Positions 41,708 to 49,929 of a stretch of 64,000 nucleotides of DNA are shown here, in pieces. Numbering within the stretch: position 1 is the first letter of the stretch; the number at the start of each line of letters is the position of its first letter. Source of the DNA: Enterocloster bolteae. Lineage in GTDB: Bacteria > Bacillota > Clostridia > Lachnospirales > Lachnospiraceae. The notes below the pieces were generated by a model that did not search any database, was not told where the DNA came from, and saw nothing but the letters and a program-made list of their open reading frames with translations. Position numbers and translations under genes: made by a program. Location of the stretch: NCBI RefSeq assembly GCF_002234575.2, contig NZ_CP022464.2, positions 4,278,001-4,342,000 of the forward strand, given 5' to 3'.

Positions 41708-44322
41708 GTTTTATCTTCCTCATTTTCCGATGGCTGATCACGGCTGTCCTCCAGTTCATTCCGGCCATCCAAGACCTGGCTGTCCTCCAGTTCATCCCAG
41801 CCTTCCAAATCCTGACTGTCCTCCAGTTCATCCCAGCCTTCCAAATTCTGACCGTCCTCCAGTTCATCCCAGCCATTCTGCTCCTGGCACCGGCTGCGGT
41901 CCTTCAATCCTTTGGCTTTTTTTCTCTTAATCCACAGAATTCCTGACACCAGTGCTGCAGTTAGAATACCGGCCATCATTTTCCAGTTCATTTTCCTTCC
42001 CCCATCCATTTCTCCGTCCATCATATCTGCGCCGTCCGTTTCTTCAGCAGCTCCTTCTTTCACCTCGAATGTCACAGGAATCTCCATGGTCCTTATCTCC
42101 ATGGACTCGTCCTCATATGTCACTTTTACCCTGCCCTCAAAGGTCCCTGCCTTTTTCGGGGTTGCTATAAAATCAATGGTCCCGCTTTTTCCCGCATCAA
42201 AATTCCCCAGATTCAGGCTTCTGTCAATTACCTGTATGTCCCCTTCCAAACTGGCTTCCACATTGTACACCTGTCCTCTTCCCTTGTTTACATAGGGAAG
42301 CGAGATGGTGGTCTCCTCATTCTGACGGATTTCCTCCACAAAAGAGGGCGGGCTCACCTGGAACCGGTCTGGCTGGTAAACCGGCACTGCAATGGTTTCT
42401 GCGGCAGTAGACTGTTTTCTCTCTGTTTTATCAATGTACTCATATTTGCACGATATGGTTATCTTAGGGGACTGTACCTTGGAATCCTTTGTCTGGAACA
42501 ATGCCTGGACATCCACCTGCTGTGCTTTTTTCTCACCCGGCCCCATCTTTGGAACATAAAATGTGTTGGAGGACGAGTTGATAGATAAACCTTCTCCTGT
42601 TTCCAGCGAAATGACCACGTTTTCTATGGGAGACACCTGACTGGTATTCATAAACTCCATGTTCAGACGAAACACCTGGCCTGCTGAGACTTTATCTCCA
42701 TATGTATAATTAGTCAGTATGATATTTGGCGTGGGGGCTCCCGGAGTGGCTGTCTTGCCATTGGTAGGCACCACGATTCGTTGGGAATACGTACCCTGGA
42801 CCGTTCCCTTATCTGTATCATAATCAAATTTCAAGGTGATACCCAAAAGCTGGGATGCTGCTGACGACAATTCGGATCCCGCCTTAAGGTTCACAGACAC
42901 GTCCACGGACTGTCCCGGCCCTATATCCCCAATCTGCCGTGTATCGGTTGCCTCCAGAAGAGATATCTGGTCATTTGGCTCAAAGGTAGCTGTAAGATTC
43001 CGTATTCCTTTGACTGTGTCGGTATTTTCCAGTTTTAAAGTAATCTGAAACGGCTGGCCGGAACTCACTGGTCCCATAGGTCCCCTGTCTATGAGCAGCA
43101 CGGGCTGTCCTGTAGCCGTGCCTCCTTTTACAGGCAGAAGCACCTTTTGCACAGAGGCAGCCGATGTAAGCTGTCCTCCTGAATAATAGTTGTATTTTAA
43201 CTCCAAATCAATAAGCTGGCTGGGACCGGATATATCCTGTCCCGCTATCAGATTGAATTTAACCAGCTCGGCTCTCCCGGTATCCAGGCGGCTAACGATC
43301 CTTGTGTTAGTGTCACCGCCTATGAACAGGGAACTTCCCGGCGATACATTTACCACCATATCCTCGATATCCGCATCTTTACTGGTGTTCTCAAGCTCCA
43401 CTTCCAGCGTGAAGTGGTCACCGGGGCCAACGGGATTTTGCGGCGAGATTCTCCTGACTCTTATGATTGGCTGCCCTGTGGTACTTCCCGTATCCCCATT
43501 TTCCCTGGGAGCCGACTCCTCGCATTCCGAAATATTTACTTCCAGCTGTTCAGAGGGAATTCCGGAACTCTTAAATCCCACCTTCAGCCTCAGAACATCC
43601 CCCTTTCCCGTATAAGTAAGCCTGGTAAACGTCACTGTAAACTCCAGGTCGTCCTCCTTGTCCGATGTGATCTTTACCTTTGGATTTTCCCCATTGCGGA
43701 AGCTGTCGCTGAGTTTTGTTACCGTTACTCCCCGTTTTCCCACCTCACTTGTCTTGATTCCATTGCTTCTTACATTGACCACCACCTTTGCCTGGCGCCC
43801 TTTGCGCAGCACATCCAGGGTGTCCTTCGAACCGCCCGGTGCAAAAATCTCATACTCACCCACCCACAGGCTTCCACTTCCCGGGGCACCATCGTCCGGA
43901 TTATTGGAATCCTCCTTTCCTCTGACCCGTCCTCCGCTGCCCTCCTGGCTGCCGCCGTCCTGAGCCCCGCTGACGGAATCAGCCCCTGAACCGCCTGTCT
44001 CACTGCCCATCTCACGGCCCGTCCCACTGCCCGGCTGGGATGTTCCCGCTACACCGGTTTCCGTTCCGGCACTTTCTGTTGTGCTGTCTCCTGCTCCGTT
44101 GGCTCCTGCTCCGTTGGCTCCTGCTGCTCCGGCTTCCATTCCTCCAGTCCCCTCTCCAGCCATTCCGCCTTCGTTTCTCTCATTAATCCCTTCTGCGGCA
44201 ATCGTTTCCCGCCCCCCGGAACTGTCTGTCTCCTCTGCCAAAGCATTTCCGCACATTCCTATTATCATAGCAGTTGAAATCATCACTGCCGCTGCCCGTT
44301 TGAGCCTTCCTGTTATCTCCAT
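41704..44322 (-). CDS. Large membrane-anchored extracellular protein with CARDB-like repeats, partner of MacB-type ABC system
   Basis: About 872 residues (numbering below from a GTG two codons upstream). A signal peptide (1-31, ending ALA) is followed by a Gly/Thr/Glu-rich linker (32-150) and beta-rich domains. Four related blocks of about 115 residues (288-400, 408-522, 534-650, 656-757) resemble CARDB/NEW3-type beta-sandwiches. TM 783-800 follows, then a charged cytoplasmic tail with four 12-residue repeats GWDELEDxQxLE (819-866). ATG at 44322 has AAAGGA eight bases upstream; GTG at 44328 is possible. It lies between ATPase and permease genes with four-base overlaps, so it probably works in the same complex as an extracellular arm. 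No exact family recognised. Confidence 0.82.
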   Translation of the reverse strand: MEITGRLKRAAAVMISTAMIIGMCGNALAEETDSSGGRETIAAEGINERNEGGMAGEGTGGMEAGAAGANGAGANGAGDSTTESAGTETGVAGTSQPGSGTGREMGSETGGSGADSVSGAQDGGSQEGSGGRVRGKEDSNNPDDGAPGSGSLWVGEYEIFAPGGSKDTLDVLRKGRQAKVVVNVRSNGIKTSEVGKRGVTVTKLSDSFRNGENPKVKITSDKEDDLEFTVTFTRLTYTGKGDVLRLKVGFKSSGIPSEQLEVNISECEESAPRENGDTGSTTGQPIIRVRRISPQNPVGPGDHFTLEVELENTSKDADIEDMVVNVSPGSSLFIGGDTNTRIVSRLDTGRAELVKFNLIAGQDISGPSQLIDLELKYNYYSGGQLTSAASVQKVLLPVKGGTATGQPVLLIDRGPMGPVSSGQPFQITLKLENTDTVKGIRNLTATFEPNDQISLLEATDTRQIGDIGPGQSVDVSVNLKAGSELSSAASQLLGITLKFDYDTDKGTVQGTYSQRIVVPTNGKTATPGAPTPNIILTNYTYGDKVSAGQVFRLNMEFMNTSQVSPIENVVISLETGEGLSINSSSNTFYVPKMGPGEKKAQQVDVQALFQTKDSKVQSPKITISCKYEYIDKTERKQSTAAETIAVPVYQPDRFQVSPPSFVEEIRQNEETTISLPYVNKGRGQVYNVEASLEGDIQVIDRSLNLGNFDAGKSGTIDFIATPKKAGTFEGRVKVTYEDESMEIRTMEIPVTFEVKEGAAEETDGADMMDGEMDGGRKMNWKMMAGILTAALVSGILWIKRKKAKGLKDRSRCQEQNGWDELEDGQNLEGWDELEDSQDLEGWDELEDSQVLDGRNELEDSRDQPSENEEDKT
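41731..41874 (-). repeat. Four 36-bp tandem repeats encoding the cytoplasmic tail
   Basis: Units encode GWDELEDGQNLE, GWDELEDSQDLE, GWDELEDSQVLD and GRNELEDSRDQP. The first three are nearly identical at DNA level, implying recent duplication. Confidence 0.9.
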
Positions 44323-44324
44323 CC

Positions 44325-45026
44325 TCACTGTCCTTTCCTTTCATCTCCCGTTATGATTCCGTCCACCAGGGTCACGATTCGGTCCGCATACCTGGACATG
44401 CCCGGGTCATGGGTCACCAGTATGATGGTCTGGTTAAATCTTCTGGCAAAGCCCATGACCATGTCCATGATTTCCGCTGTTGTTTTTGTATCCAGATTTC
44501 CGGTTGGTTCATCTGCAAACACTACCTCAGGTCTGGACACAAATGCCCTGGCTATTCCCGCTCTCTGCTGCTGGCCCCCGGACATCTGGGAGGGATAATG
44601 ATGAAGCCGGTGTGAAAGCCCCACACGTTTCAGCATTTCTTCTGCCATGGCCTCCCGCCTCTTCCGGTCCATTCCCTTAAACATCAGGGGCATAGCCACA
44701 TTTTCAACCGCTGTCATGGACGGCAGCAGATTATATGACTGAAAGATAAAGCTCATATGTTCCTGCCGGAAAGCGGCCAGTTCCTCCTCATTCATATCCG
44801 ATATATTTTTCCCGCGGATAAACACCTGTCCTTTTGTGGGTTTCTCCATTCCGGCCAGTTGATTCAAAAGCGTACTCTTTCCTGACCCCGACGTTCCGAA
44901 AATACAGCAGACCTCGCCTTTATAAATCCTCAGATTAATCCTTTTAAGGGCCACCACTTCCTCGTCCCCCATCCGGTAAACCTTGCGCACATTTTTAACA
45001 TATATGATTGGTTTTCCATGGTCCAT
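44325..45026 (-). CDS. ABC transporter ATP-binding protein, MacB/LolD type
   Basis: A 233-residue ATPase with Walker A GTSGSGKST (about 45-53), Q-loop FQSYNLLPSMTAVEN, signature LSGGQQQRAGIARAF-like motif (MSGGQQQRAGIARAF), Walker B VVFADEPTGNLDTKT and H-loop THD. It is first in a three-gene operon with the surface protein and the permease, each joined by four-base overlaps. Likely promoter and operator are at 45056-45111. Confidence 0.95.
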   Translation of the reverse strand: MDHGKPIIYVKNVRKVYRMGDEEVVALKRINLRIYKGEVCCIFGTSGSGKSTLLNQLAGMEKPTKGQVFIRGKNISDMNEEELAAFRQEHMSFIFQSYNLLPSMTAVENVAMPLMFKGMDRKRREAMAEEMLKRVGLSHRLHHYPSQMSGGQQQRAGIARAFVSRPEVVFADEPTGNLDTKTTAEIMDMVMGFARRFNQTIILVTHDPGMSRYADRIVTLVDGIITGDERKGQ

Positions 45027-45055
45027 TATCTTGTCACTCCTCTTTTTATGTGTCT

Positions 45056-45111
45056 ATGATAGAAAATAATCCCCTGGAAAATACCTCATATAAATCTTAA
45101 GAAATCTTAAT
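45056..45111 (-). promoter_or_regulatory. Activator-type promoter with 10-bp direct repeats upstream of the MacB-type operon
   Basis: Direct repeats AAATCTTAAG (45092-45101) and AAATCTTAAT (45102-45111) are spaced one helical turn apart, as expected for an OmpR/VanR-family dimer. They lie just upstream of a poor -35 (GTATTT on the minus strand) 17 bases from TATCAT (45061-45056). A weak -35 plus adjacent direct repeats suggests activation by the VanR-like regulator. Confidence 0.55.
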
Positions 45112-45196
45112 TTCACACATGTCTGTATTTTGGGATGACCTTTTGCTATAATGGTTCCATATGAACGGATAACTGCCGGAAAAAGGAGGAGAGGAA

Positions 45197-45730
45197 ATGA
45201 AAGGCGCGATTCTCGAAAAAGGTGAAACAGGTTACACCTATCTAAAAAAACTGTTCCTTTCAATCCGCCACGCCCAGAAGGACTTTAACTGGCTCATCAC
45301 CGACTGTCAGTGCTGTACCCAAAGCGAAGCCTTTTATCAGAGAATATTCCAGTATGACCGATATGGCTGGCTCTCCGGAGAGGAGCTGACCCGCATGGTT
45401 GAGACAGAGGATTTCCAGTGGATTGGGGCTGTTCTCTCCGGCTTCCCCCGGCATATCTCCCTGGACCAGGTACTGGAATACGACCTGCCCTATGCTGACA
45501 TGTACACCGGATTCTGGACCAATCCTGTCTCCATCCAGCACCCCCTGGCCCAGGTGGAAATTGTTCCCTGGGACAGTTCCTGCACCCTTGTCATAAGCCG
45601 GAATCACAGGATCGTGTCGGATTTCATGGATGGTTTTCCCCTTAGCAGGGATTTATCTCTGTACAATGAGCAAAAGGGAATCTTTGATGAGTCGGATGAA
45701 CTGGAGCGCTGGCTTTCGCAGCACAAATAG
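45197..45730 (+). CDS. Hypothetical protein, possibly DUF2691-like
   Basis: A 177-residue soluble protein opening MKGAILEKGETGYTYLKKLF. The GGAGAGGAA ribosome-binding site just before the ATG and a TATAAT box about 45 bases upstream support expression. Features are a C-x-C-C motif (DCQCC, about 37-41), many aromatics, and a C-terminal acidic helix. The start resembles the small Firmicutes DUF2691 family (MKG..., FNW motif), but the assignment is weak. No catalytic motif is recognised. It is followed by the pyrophosphatase-like gene on the same strand. Confidence 0.7.
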   Translation: MKGAILEKGETGYTYLKKLFLSIRHAQKDFNWLITDCQCCTQSEAFYQRIFQYDRYGWLSGEELTRMVETEDFQWIGAVLSGFPRHISLDQVLEYDLPYADMYTGFWTNPVSIQHPLAQVEIVPWDSSCTLVISRNHRIVSDFMDGFPLSRDLSLYNEQKGIFDESDELERWLSQHK

Positions 45731-45846
45731 GGCCTTGCTCCAAAATCCTCTGCCCATAGGAAAAAAGCCCAATACAAAAAGAAACTCCATTTCGGAAGGA
45801 GGTCTAATTCCGGAATGGAGTCCGTTTTCAGGAAAGGAGCACAATA

Positions 45847-46212
45847 TTGGAACATACATTTTGGACCGCACTGGACAAATTAGTGGAACAGTCAGAGATT
45901 ATCATAGACCGTCCAAAGGGGTCGGTTCATCCCGTACATCCGGACTTTATCTATCAGGTGGATTATGGATTTCTGAGAAATACATCATCCATGGACAGGG
46001 AGGGCATAGACATCTGGGCAGGCAGTGACCATACGGCCGGGATTGACGCCATCCTGTGTACGGTTGATTTGTTGAAACGGGATTCTGAAATCAAAATTCT
46101 CCTGGATTGTACGGAGGAAGAAAAGATGTTGATATACAAAGCCCACAACGATACCTCATGTATGAAGGGCATCTTAATACGCCGAACCGCAGGGATTTCT
46201 TATAAACCATGA
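45847..46212 (+). CDS. Small inorganic-pyrophosphatase-like protein (TTG start)
   Basis: A 121-residue protein whose segment RPKGSVHPVHPDFIYQVDYGFL matches the opening of family I inorganic pyrophosphatases (IExPxGs...Y.vDyG.i). It is much shorter than true enzymes (about 165-230 residues), and the Asp-rich DGDPLDV motif is reduced to EGIDIWAG. Activity is therefore doubtful; it may hydrolyse another phosphate ester or be non-catalytic. The start is a TTG at 45847 with AAAGGAG seven bases upstream; no ATG is available nearby. Confidence 0.75.
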   Translation: MEHTFWTALDKLVEQSEIIIDRPKGSVHPVHPDFIYQVDYGFLRNTSSMDREGIDIWAGSDHTAGIDAILCTVDLLKRDSEIKILLDCTEEEKMLIYKAHNDTSCMKGILIRRTAGISYKP

Positions 46213-46425
46213 GAGAATTATCAAAATTACCAACTTAAGCAGTCAGGCCCATTGAGCCGCTTTTATGAATACCTCTGTCAAAAATAAGATTCCCATAAGT
46301 AATTATTAAATATTTTCATATTTTATTAAGAGGCTGCTCAAACTTTTGACATATCTGAACTGTATACTTTAGTCATAGATAGATAAAACATCCTGATTAA
46401 TACAATATACAGCTTTTTCATACCC

Positions 46426-46452
46426 AGCCGGCGCGACCCCATCGCGCCGGCT
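46426..46452. terminator. GC-rich hairpin between convergent genes
   Basis: AGCCGGCGCG (46426-46435), loop ACCCCAT, CGCGCCGGCT (46443-46452): a perfect 10-bp stem followed on the plus strand by CCTCTCCTTTTC. It lies between the pyrophosphatase-like gene and the 3' end of the MATE gene. The other bases of 46213-46512 show only a weak TTGACA-containing promoter-like sequence at 46346. Confidence 0.65.
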
Positions 46453-46499
46453 CCTCTCCTTTTCAGGGATACATAATCCTATCCTCCCGTACTCACCGT

Positions 46500-46533
46500 C
46501 TTATACCACTGTTCATCTTATACCACTGTTCAT
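46500..46533. repeat. 17-bp tandem duplication across the MATE stop codon
   Basis: CTTATACCACTGTTCAT occurs twice without gap (46500-46516, 46517-46533). The second copy encodes the last residues MNSGIR of the MATE protein. Because 17 is not a multiple of three, the duplication changes the frame and sets the present stop. Confidence 0.9.
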
Positions 46534-47895
46534 CCCAAAATCCCCCTTTCCCTTCTTTCCTATATCCCTATTCAAATGAACAGCCATGAATAAGGCTGTC
46601 ATGGCGGAGAGAACATCTGCCGCCGGCTGCGCATACAGGATGCCGTTTAATCCCCACAGCGCCGGGAAAACCAGGATAATGGGAACAAAACAAATTCCCT
46701 GTCTGCATGCCCCAAGAACAAACCCCTCCCCTGCCTTTCCAAGAGCCAGGAACAGAGAGGAATACACGGTGTAGAATCCAAATAACAGGAAGGATAATCC
46801 ATTGGCCTTAAGAGCCTTTTGTCCTATACGGATCATTTCCATGTCGTTCTTTGTAAACCGTGAAATGACAGGGCCGGAGAAAACTGCCATAGTAAGTCCG
46901 AATACCGCGCAGAACAGGGTGGACCACACCACCGATATCCTGATTGCCTCATGAAGGCGCTCATAGTTCCCTGCCCCGTAATTATAACCGGCAATGGGCT
47001 GAAATCCTTTGATGAATCCAAATACCATCAGGCTTCCCAGGGAAATCATTCTTGTGACAGCTCCCATCCCGGCAATCACAGAGTCCCCATACGGCTTTGC
47101 CTGCATATTAATCATGGTGATGGAGAGGCTGGTCAGCAGCTGGAAGGCCAGAGTGGGAATCCCTATTTTCAGTATCTCAGACATGATTTCATTGGAAAAA
47201 CAGCAGTTCCTGAAACGAAAGCTGAACATGCTCCTTCCGCTGATAACATAATACAGATAGATCAGGGTGGAAACTGCCTGTGAAATAGCCGTGGCAATGG
47301 CTGCTCCAGCCACTCCCAGCTTCAGGACATAGATAAAAACAGGATCCAGGACCATATTAAACGCAGCGCCTGTCAGCAGAACGCACATGGTGGTCCTGGC
47401 TGCGCCCTCGCTGGTCACAATATTATTCATGGTGACGTTAAACACATTGAATATGGATGACACCACATAAATACCCGCGTATGTAACAGCATAGGGAAGT
47501 ATACTGTCCGTTGCTCCCAGACACTTTAACAGGGGCTTCAAAAAAATGACCGCGCAAAGGATGACCGCCGCTCCCACAAAAATACTGCTGTACAGGGCCG
47601 TGCTTGCCGCCCTGTCCGCAGTCTCCCTGTCCCCGCGGCCTAACAGTCTGGATATATAGGATGCCCCGCCGTTTCCAAAGAGTAAGCCCAATCCTACCAC
47701 GACCTGCCCCAGGGGAAACGCAACGGAAATCGCCCCCATCTGACTTGTCCCCAGACCTCCCACAAAATAAGCATCCACCAGGTTATACAGCGCATTAATC
47801 ATCATTCCAATCATGGTGGGCAGCCCCATGGCTAACAGTGCCTTTGGTATGGGCGCGTTTCCCAGCAGCTCCATTTTCTTATTACGTCCTTCCAT
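46513..47895 (-). CDS. MATE family multidrug efflux transporter
   Basis: A 460-residue protein with 12 predicted membrane segments in two homologous halves. The N-terminal motif PIPKALLAMGLPTMIGMMINALYN and NLVDAYFVGGLG are typical of the clostridial NorM/DinF-like MATE branch. It exports cationic drugs using a sodium or proton gradient. The ATG at 47895 has AAAGGAG seven to eight bases upstream; a longer start lies inside the operator region. It is divergent from a PadR regulator whose candidate operators overlap both promoters. Confidence 0.93.
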   Translation of the reverse strand: MEGRNKKMELLGNAPIPKALLAMGLPTMIGMMINALYNLVDAYFVGGLGTSQMGAISVAFPLGQVVVGLGLLFGNGGASYISRLLGRGDRETADRAASTALYSSIFVGAAVILCAVIFLKPLLKCLGATDSILPYAVTYAGIYVVSSIFNVFNVTMNNIVTSEGAARTTMCVLLTGAAFNMVLDPVFIYVLKLGVAGAAIATAISQAVSTLIYLYYVISGRSMFSFRFRNCCFSNEIMSEILKIGIPTLAFQLLTSLSITMINMQAKPYGDSVIAGMGAVTRMISLGSLMVFGFIKGFQPIAGYNYGAGNYERLHEAIRISVVWSTLFCAVFGLTMAVFSGPVISRFTKNDMEMIRIGQKALKANGLSFLLFGFYTVYSSLFLALGKAGEGFVLGACRQGICFVPIILVFPALWGLNGILYAQPAADVLSAMTALFMAVHLNRDIGKKGKGDFGMNSGIR

Positions 47896-47913
47896 CTTGT
47901 ACTCTCCTTTCAC

Positions 47914-47942
47914 TTGACACAACTTGTAAAATATAGTACTAT
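47914..47942 (+). promoter_or_regulatory. Promoter of the PadR regulator
   Basis: TTGACA (47914-47919), a 17-base spacer and TACTAT (47937-47942). The -10 box is inside operator copy 1. Confidence 0.7.
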
Positions 47943-47953
47943 AAATTATAGTA
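47937..47953. promoter_or_regulatory. PadR operator, copy 1
   Basis: TACTATAAATTATAGTA, a perfect 8-bp inverted repeat around one central base. It covers the -10 box of the padR promoter. Confidence 0.7.
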
Positions 47954-47970
47954 AAATGGCCATAGGGCAC

Positions 47971-47999
47971 ATGATACTATAATTTATAGTACTTGTCAA
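47971..47999 (-). promoter_or_regulatory. Promoter of the MATE exporter
   Basis: On the minus strand, TTGACA (47999-47994), a 17-base spacer containing operator copy 2, and TATCAT (47976-47971). Confidence 0.7.
47975..47991. promoter_or_regulatory. PadR operator, copy 2
   Basis: TACTATAATTTATAGTA is the exact reverse complement of copy 1, with centres 38 bases apart. It lies between the -35 and -10 of the MATE promoter. Confidence 0.7.
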
Positions 48000-48018
48000 G
48001 AGAAAAAAGGAGGTCGCC

Positions 48019-48585
48019 ATGGCAACCATAGATTTAATTGTACTGGGTATTTTAAAAAAGGAATCCCTGAGCGCCTATGATATCCAGAAGCTGGTAGAAT
48101 ACCGGAACATTTCAAAGTGGGTGAAAATCAGCACCCCATCCATCTACAAAAAAGTAATCCAGCTGGAAGAAAAGGGATATATTAAGAGCAATATGATAAA
48201 AGAAGGAAAAATGCCGGAAAAGGCAGTCTATTCCCTGACAGAAGCCGGTGAACAGGCATTTGAAGGCCTGATGTTGGAAATTGCGTCCAAACCAATCCAC
48301 ATCTTTCTGGATTTTAACTCCGTCATTGTAAATCTGCCAAGCCTGTCCCCGGACAATCAGGCAGATTGTCTGGACAGGATTGAACAGAACGTGAACATTT
48401 TAAAAACATACCTGGAAGAAAATATCTCGCTGAAAGAACATTTGCCGGAGATTCCTGAGACAGGTATGGCAGTGCTGCAGCAACAGTTCATCCTGGCCCA
48501 GGCAATTGAATCATGGATTGCCTCCCTGAGACATACTTTGCCGGAATCATCCGTCCATACAGTGCCGCAAAGCAGGAAGAGTTAA
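48019..48585 (+). CDS. PadR family transcriptional regulator
   Basis: A 188-residue protein. The winged helix (about 1-80) has IDLIVLGILKKESLSAYDIQKLVE and SIYKKVIQLEEKGYIKSNM, and a helical dimerisation domain follows (about 90-175). GGAGG lies before the ATG. It is divergent from the MATE gene and most likely represses both by binding the two palindromes, being released by a drug-like ligand as in LmrR/PadR relatives. Its last 39 bases overlap the convergent MFS gene. Confidence 0.93.
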   Translation: MATIDLIVLGILKKESLSAYDIQKLVEYRNISKWVKISTPSIYKKVIQLEEKGYIKSNMIKEGKMPEKAVYSLTEAGEQAFEGLMLEIASKPIHIFLDFNSVIVNLPSLSPDNQADCLDRIEQNVNILKTYLEENISLKEHLPEIPETGMAVLQQQFILAQAIESWIASLRHTLPESSVHTVPQSRKS

Positions 48586-49764
48586 GGCAAACACCGCTAT
48601 CCCCAGTGTTGCCCCGCCGGATATCAGAAACCAGTTCTCGATTCCCAGCGGACCGGCCAGGGCTCCTGACAGAACAAGCCCCAGCGGCATTGCCGCCATG
48701 CTGATACTGCCGGACAATGACAGCGCCCTGCCCAGGTATTCCCCCTGAATTTTGATCTGATAAATGGATGTCTGTACCCCAAAATAAAAGGGGACAGAGA
48801 TTCCCATGAAAAATGACAGGAAGGCAAAGATATAAAATCCTTGCGGAGGCAGCAGGCCGGTTATCAGGGTACCGGCTCCATATATACCTATGGACCCGGC
48901 GATTGCCTTTATCTTGTCTATCCGTCCGCCCCATATACCCAGGGAAACAGAGCCAACCAGGGTACCCGCTGCAAAAACAGTCTCCACCAGCCCCGATTCC
49001 CTGACACCGCCGTTAAAATAAGACATGGTAATCAGAGGATACAGGGTCCCTATGGGAAAATATATGACTGCATATAATGCGCCAATCACCAGCAGCTCCC
49101 GCATTCCGGGTACACTGCGCATAACGTTGTACCCCTCCTTGACCTCTGCCAGAAGATTCGTTTTTTCCTTATCTTCCCTGAAAATTCCCGGTATATCCAC
49201 TGCCACCAGGGTACCCACTGCAAAAAACGCTCCCAACACATCCAGCATCAGAATGGCTTTCAGCGGGAACATACTGTACAATACAGCCGCAATGGCAGGA
49301 CTGGCTATCATGGACGCAGATTCAAAGCTCTGTGAATAACCGGCATATTTTGTCAGCTGGTCCTTTGGTAAGATGGACGGCATAATAGCCTGAAGGGACG
49401 GGGCGTAAAACGCATTGCCAATGCTTCGGATGAATAATACAATAAAAATCAGCCAGATCGGAATGTCCCCCCAAATACCTGAAACAGCCAGTGCCACACA
49501 GGCTGAGGACATCACCAGATCCGAGCAAATCATGATTTTCTTCCTGTCATGCTGGTCTATCAGCACGCCGATGAACATTCCCAGTACGGCCTGGGGCAGG
49601 AACCCGGCCAGCGTTGCAAAGGAAAGAACGGCCGCTGACTTTGTCTTTCCGGTTATATACCATATGATTGCCATTTGTACAATAGAGCTGGTCAGGGTCG
49701 ATATACCCTGGCCGGTCCAAATTACAAAAAACTTCTTTCTCCATCCTGCAAACTGCTGTTCCAT
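48547..49764 (-). CDS. Mef-like MFS drug exporter, second copy
   Basis: A 405-residue transporter with 12 predicted segments, clearly Mef(A)-like: W-RKKFFVIWTGQGISTLTSS near the start, GVLIDQHDRKKIMICSDLV, FIRSIGNAFYAPSLQAI and GRALSLSGSISMAAMPLGL. It appears closer to Mef(A) than the copy at 36987 (shared DRHDRKKIM-type loop). The ATG at 49764 has AGGAGG about 14 bases upstream, a long spacing. An array of 18-bp repeats with open short frames lies upstream. It may be transcribed from the MGMT-family gene. Confidence 0.88.
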   Translation of the reverse strand: MEQQFAGWRKKFFVIWTGQGISTLTSSIVQMAIIWYITGKTKSAAVLSFATLAGFLPQAVLGMFIGVLIDQHDRKKIMICSDLVMSSACVALAVSGIWGDIPIWLIFIVLFIRSIGNAFYAPSLQAIMPSILPKDQLTKYAGYSQSFESASMIASPAIAAVLYSMFPLKAILMLDVLGAFFAVGTLVAVDIPGIFREDKEKTNLLAEVKEGYNVMRSVPGMRELLVIGALYAVIYFPIGTLYPLITMSYFNGGVRESGLVETVFAAGTLVGSVSLGIWGGRIDKIKAIAGSIGIYGAGTLITGLLPPQGFYIFAFLSFFMGISVPFYFGVQTSIYQIKIQGEYLGRALSLSGSISMAAMPLGLVLSGALAGPLGIENWFLISGGATLGIAVFALTLPALRHCMDG

Positions 49765-49818
49765 GGTTTTTTCCGCTGCCTCCTCTGCTGCTCTTTCATT
49801 GTCAACGTTACGCTGTCA

Positions 49819-49905
49819 CATGGTTTCTCTCTGTCTCATGGTTTTTCTCCGTCTCATGGTTCTCCCCGTCACATGGTTTCTCTCCGACGCATATTTTCTC
49901 TCCGC
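49819..49905. repeat. 17-18-bp tandem repeats upstream of the Mef-like gene
   Basis: About four to five imperfect units on the plus strand, CATGGTTTCTCTCTGTCT-like, reading on the minus strand as AGACGGAGAAAAACCATG. Each unit holds a purine-rich ribosome-binding-like stretch and an ATG. A minus-strand frame from 49908 to 49816 would encode 30 residues with Arg-rich hexamers (TMRRRK, TMRQRE), but the other frames are also open. Confidence 0.8.
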
Positions 49906-49929
49906 CATATATCATCCATCCTCCGGAAT

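Noticed and set aside
49816..49919. Firm annotation of a leader peptide before the second Mef-like gene
   Set aside because: All three frames are open because the repeat is 18 bp, and none of the three ATGs has ideal spacing to the GGAGG, so it is reported only as a finding.
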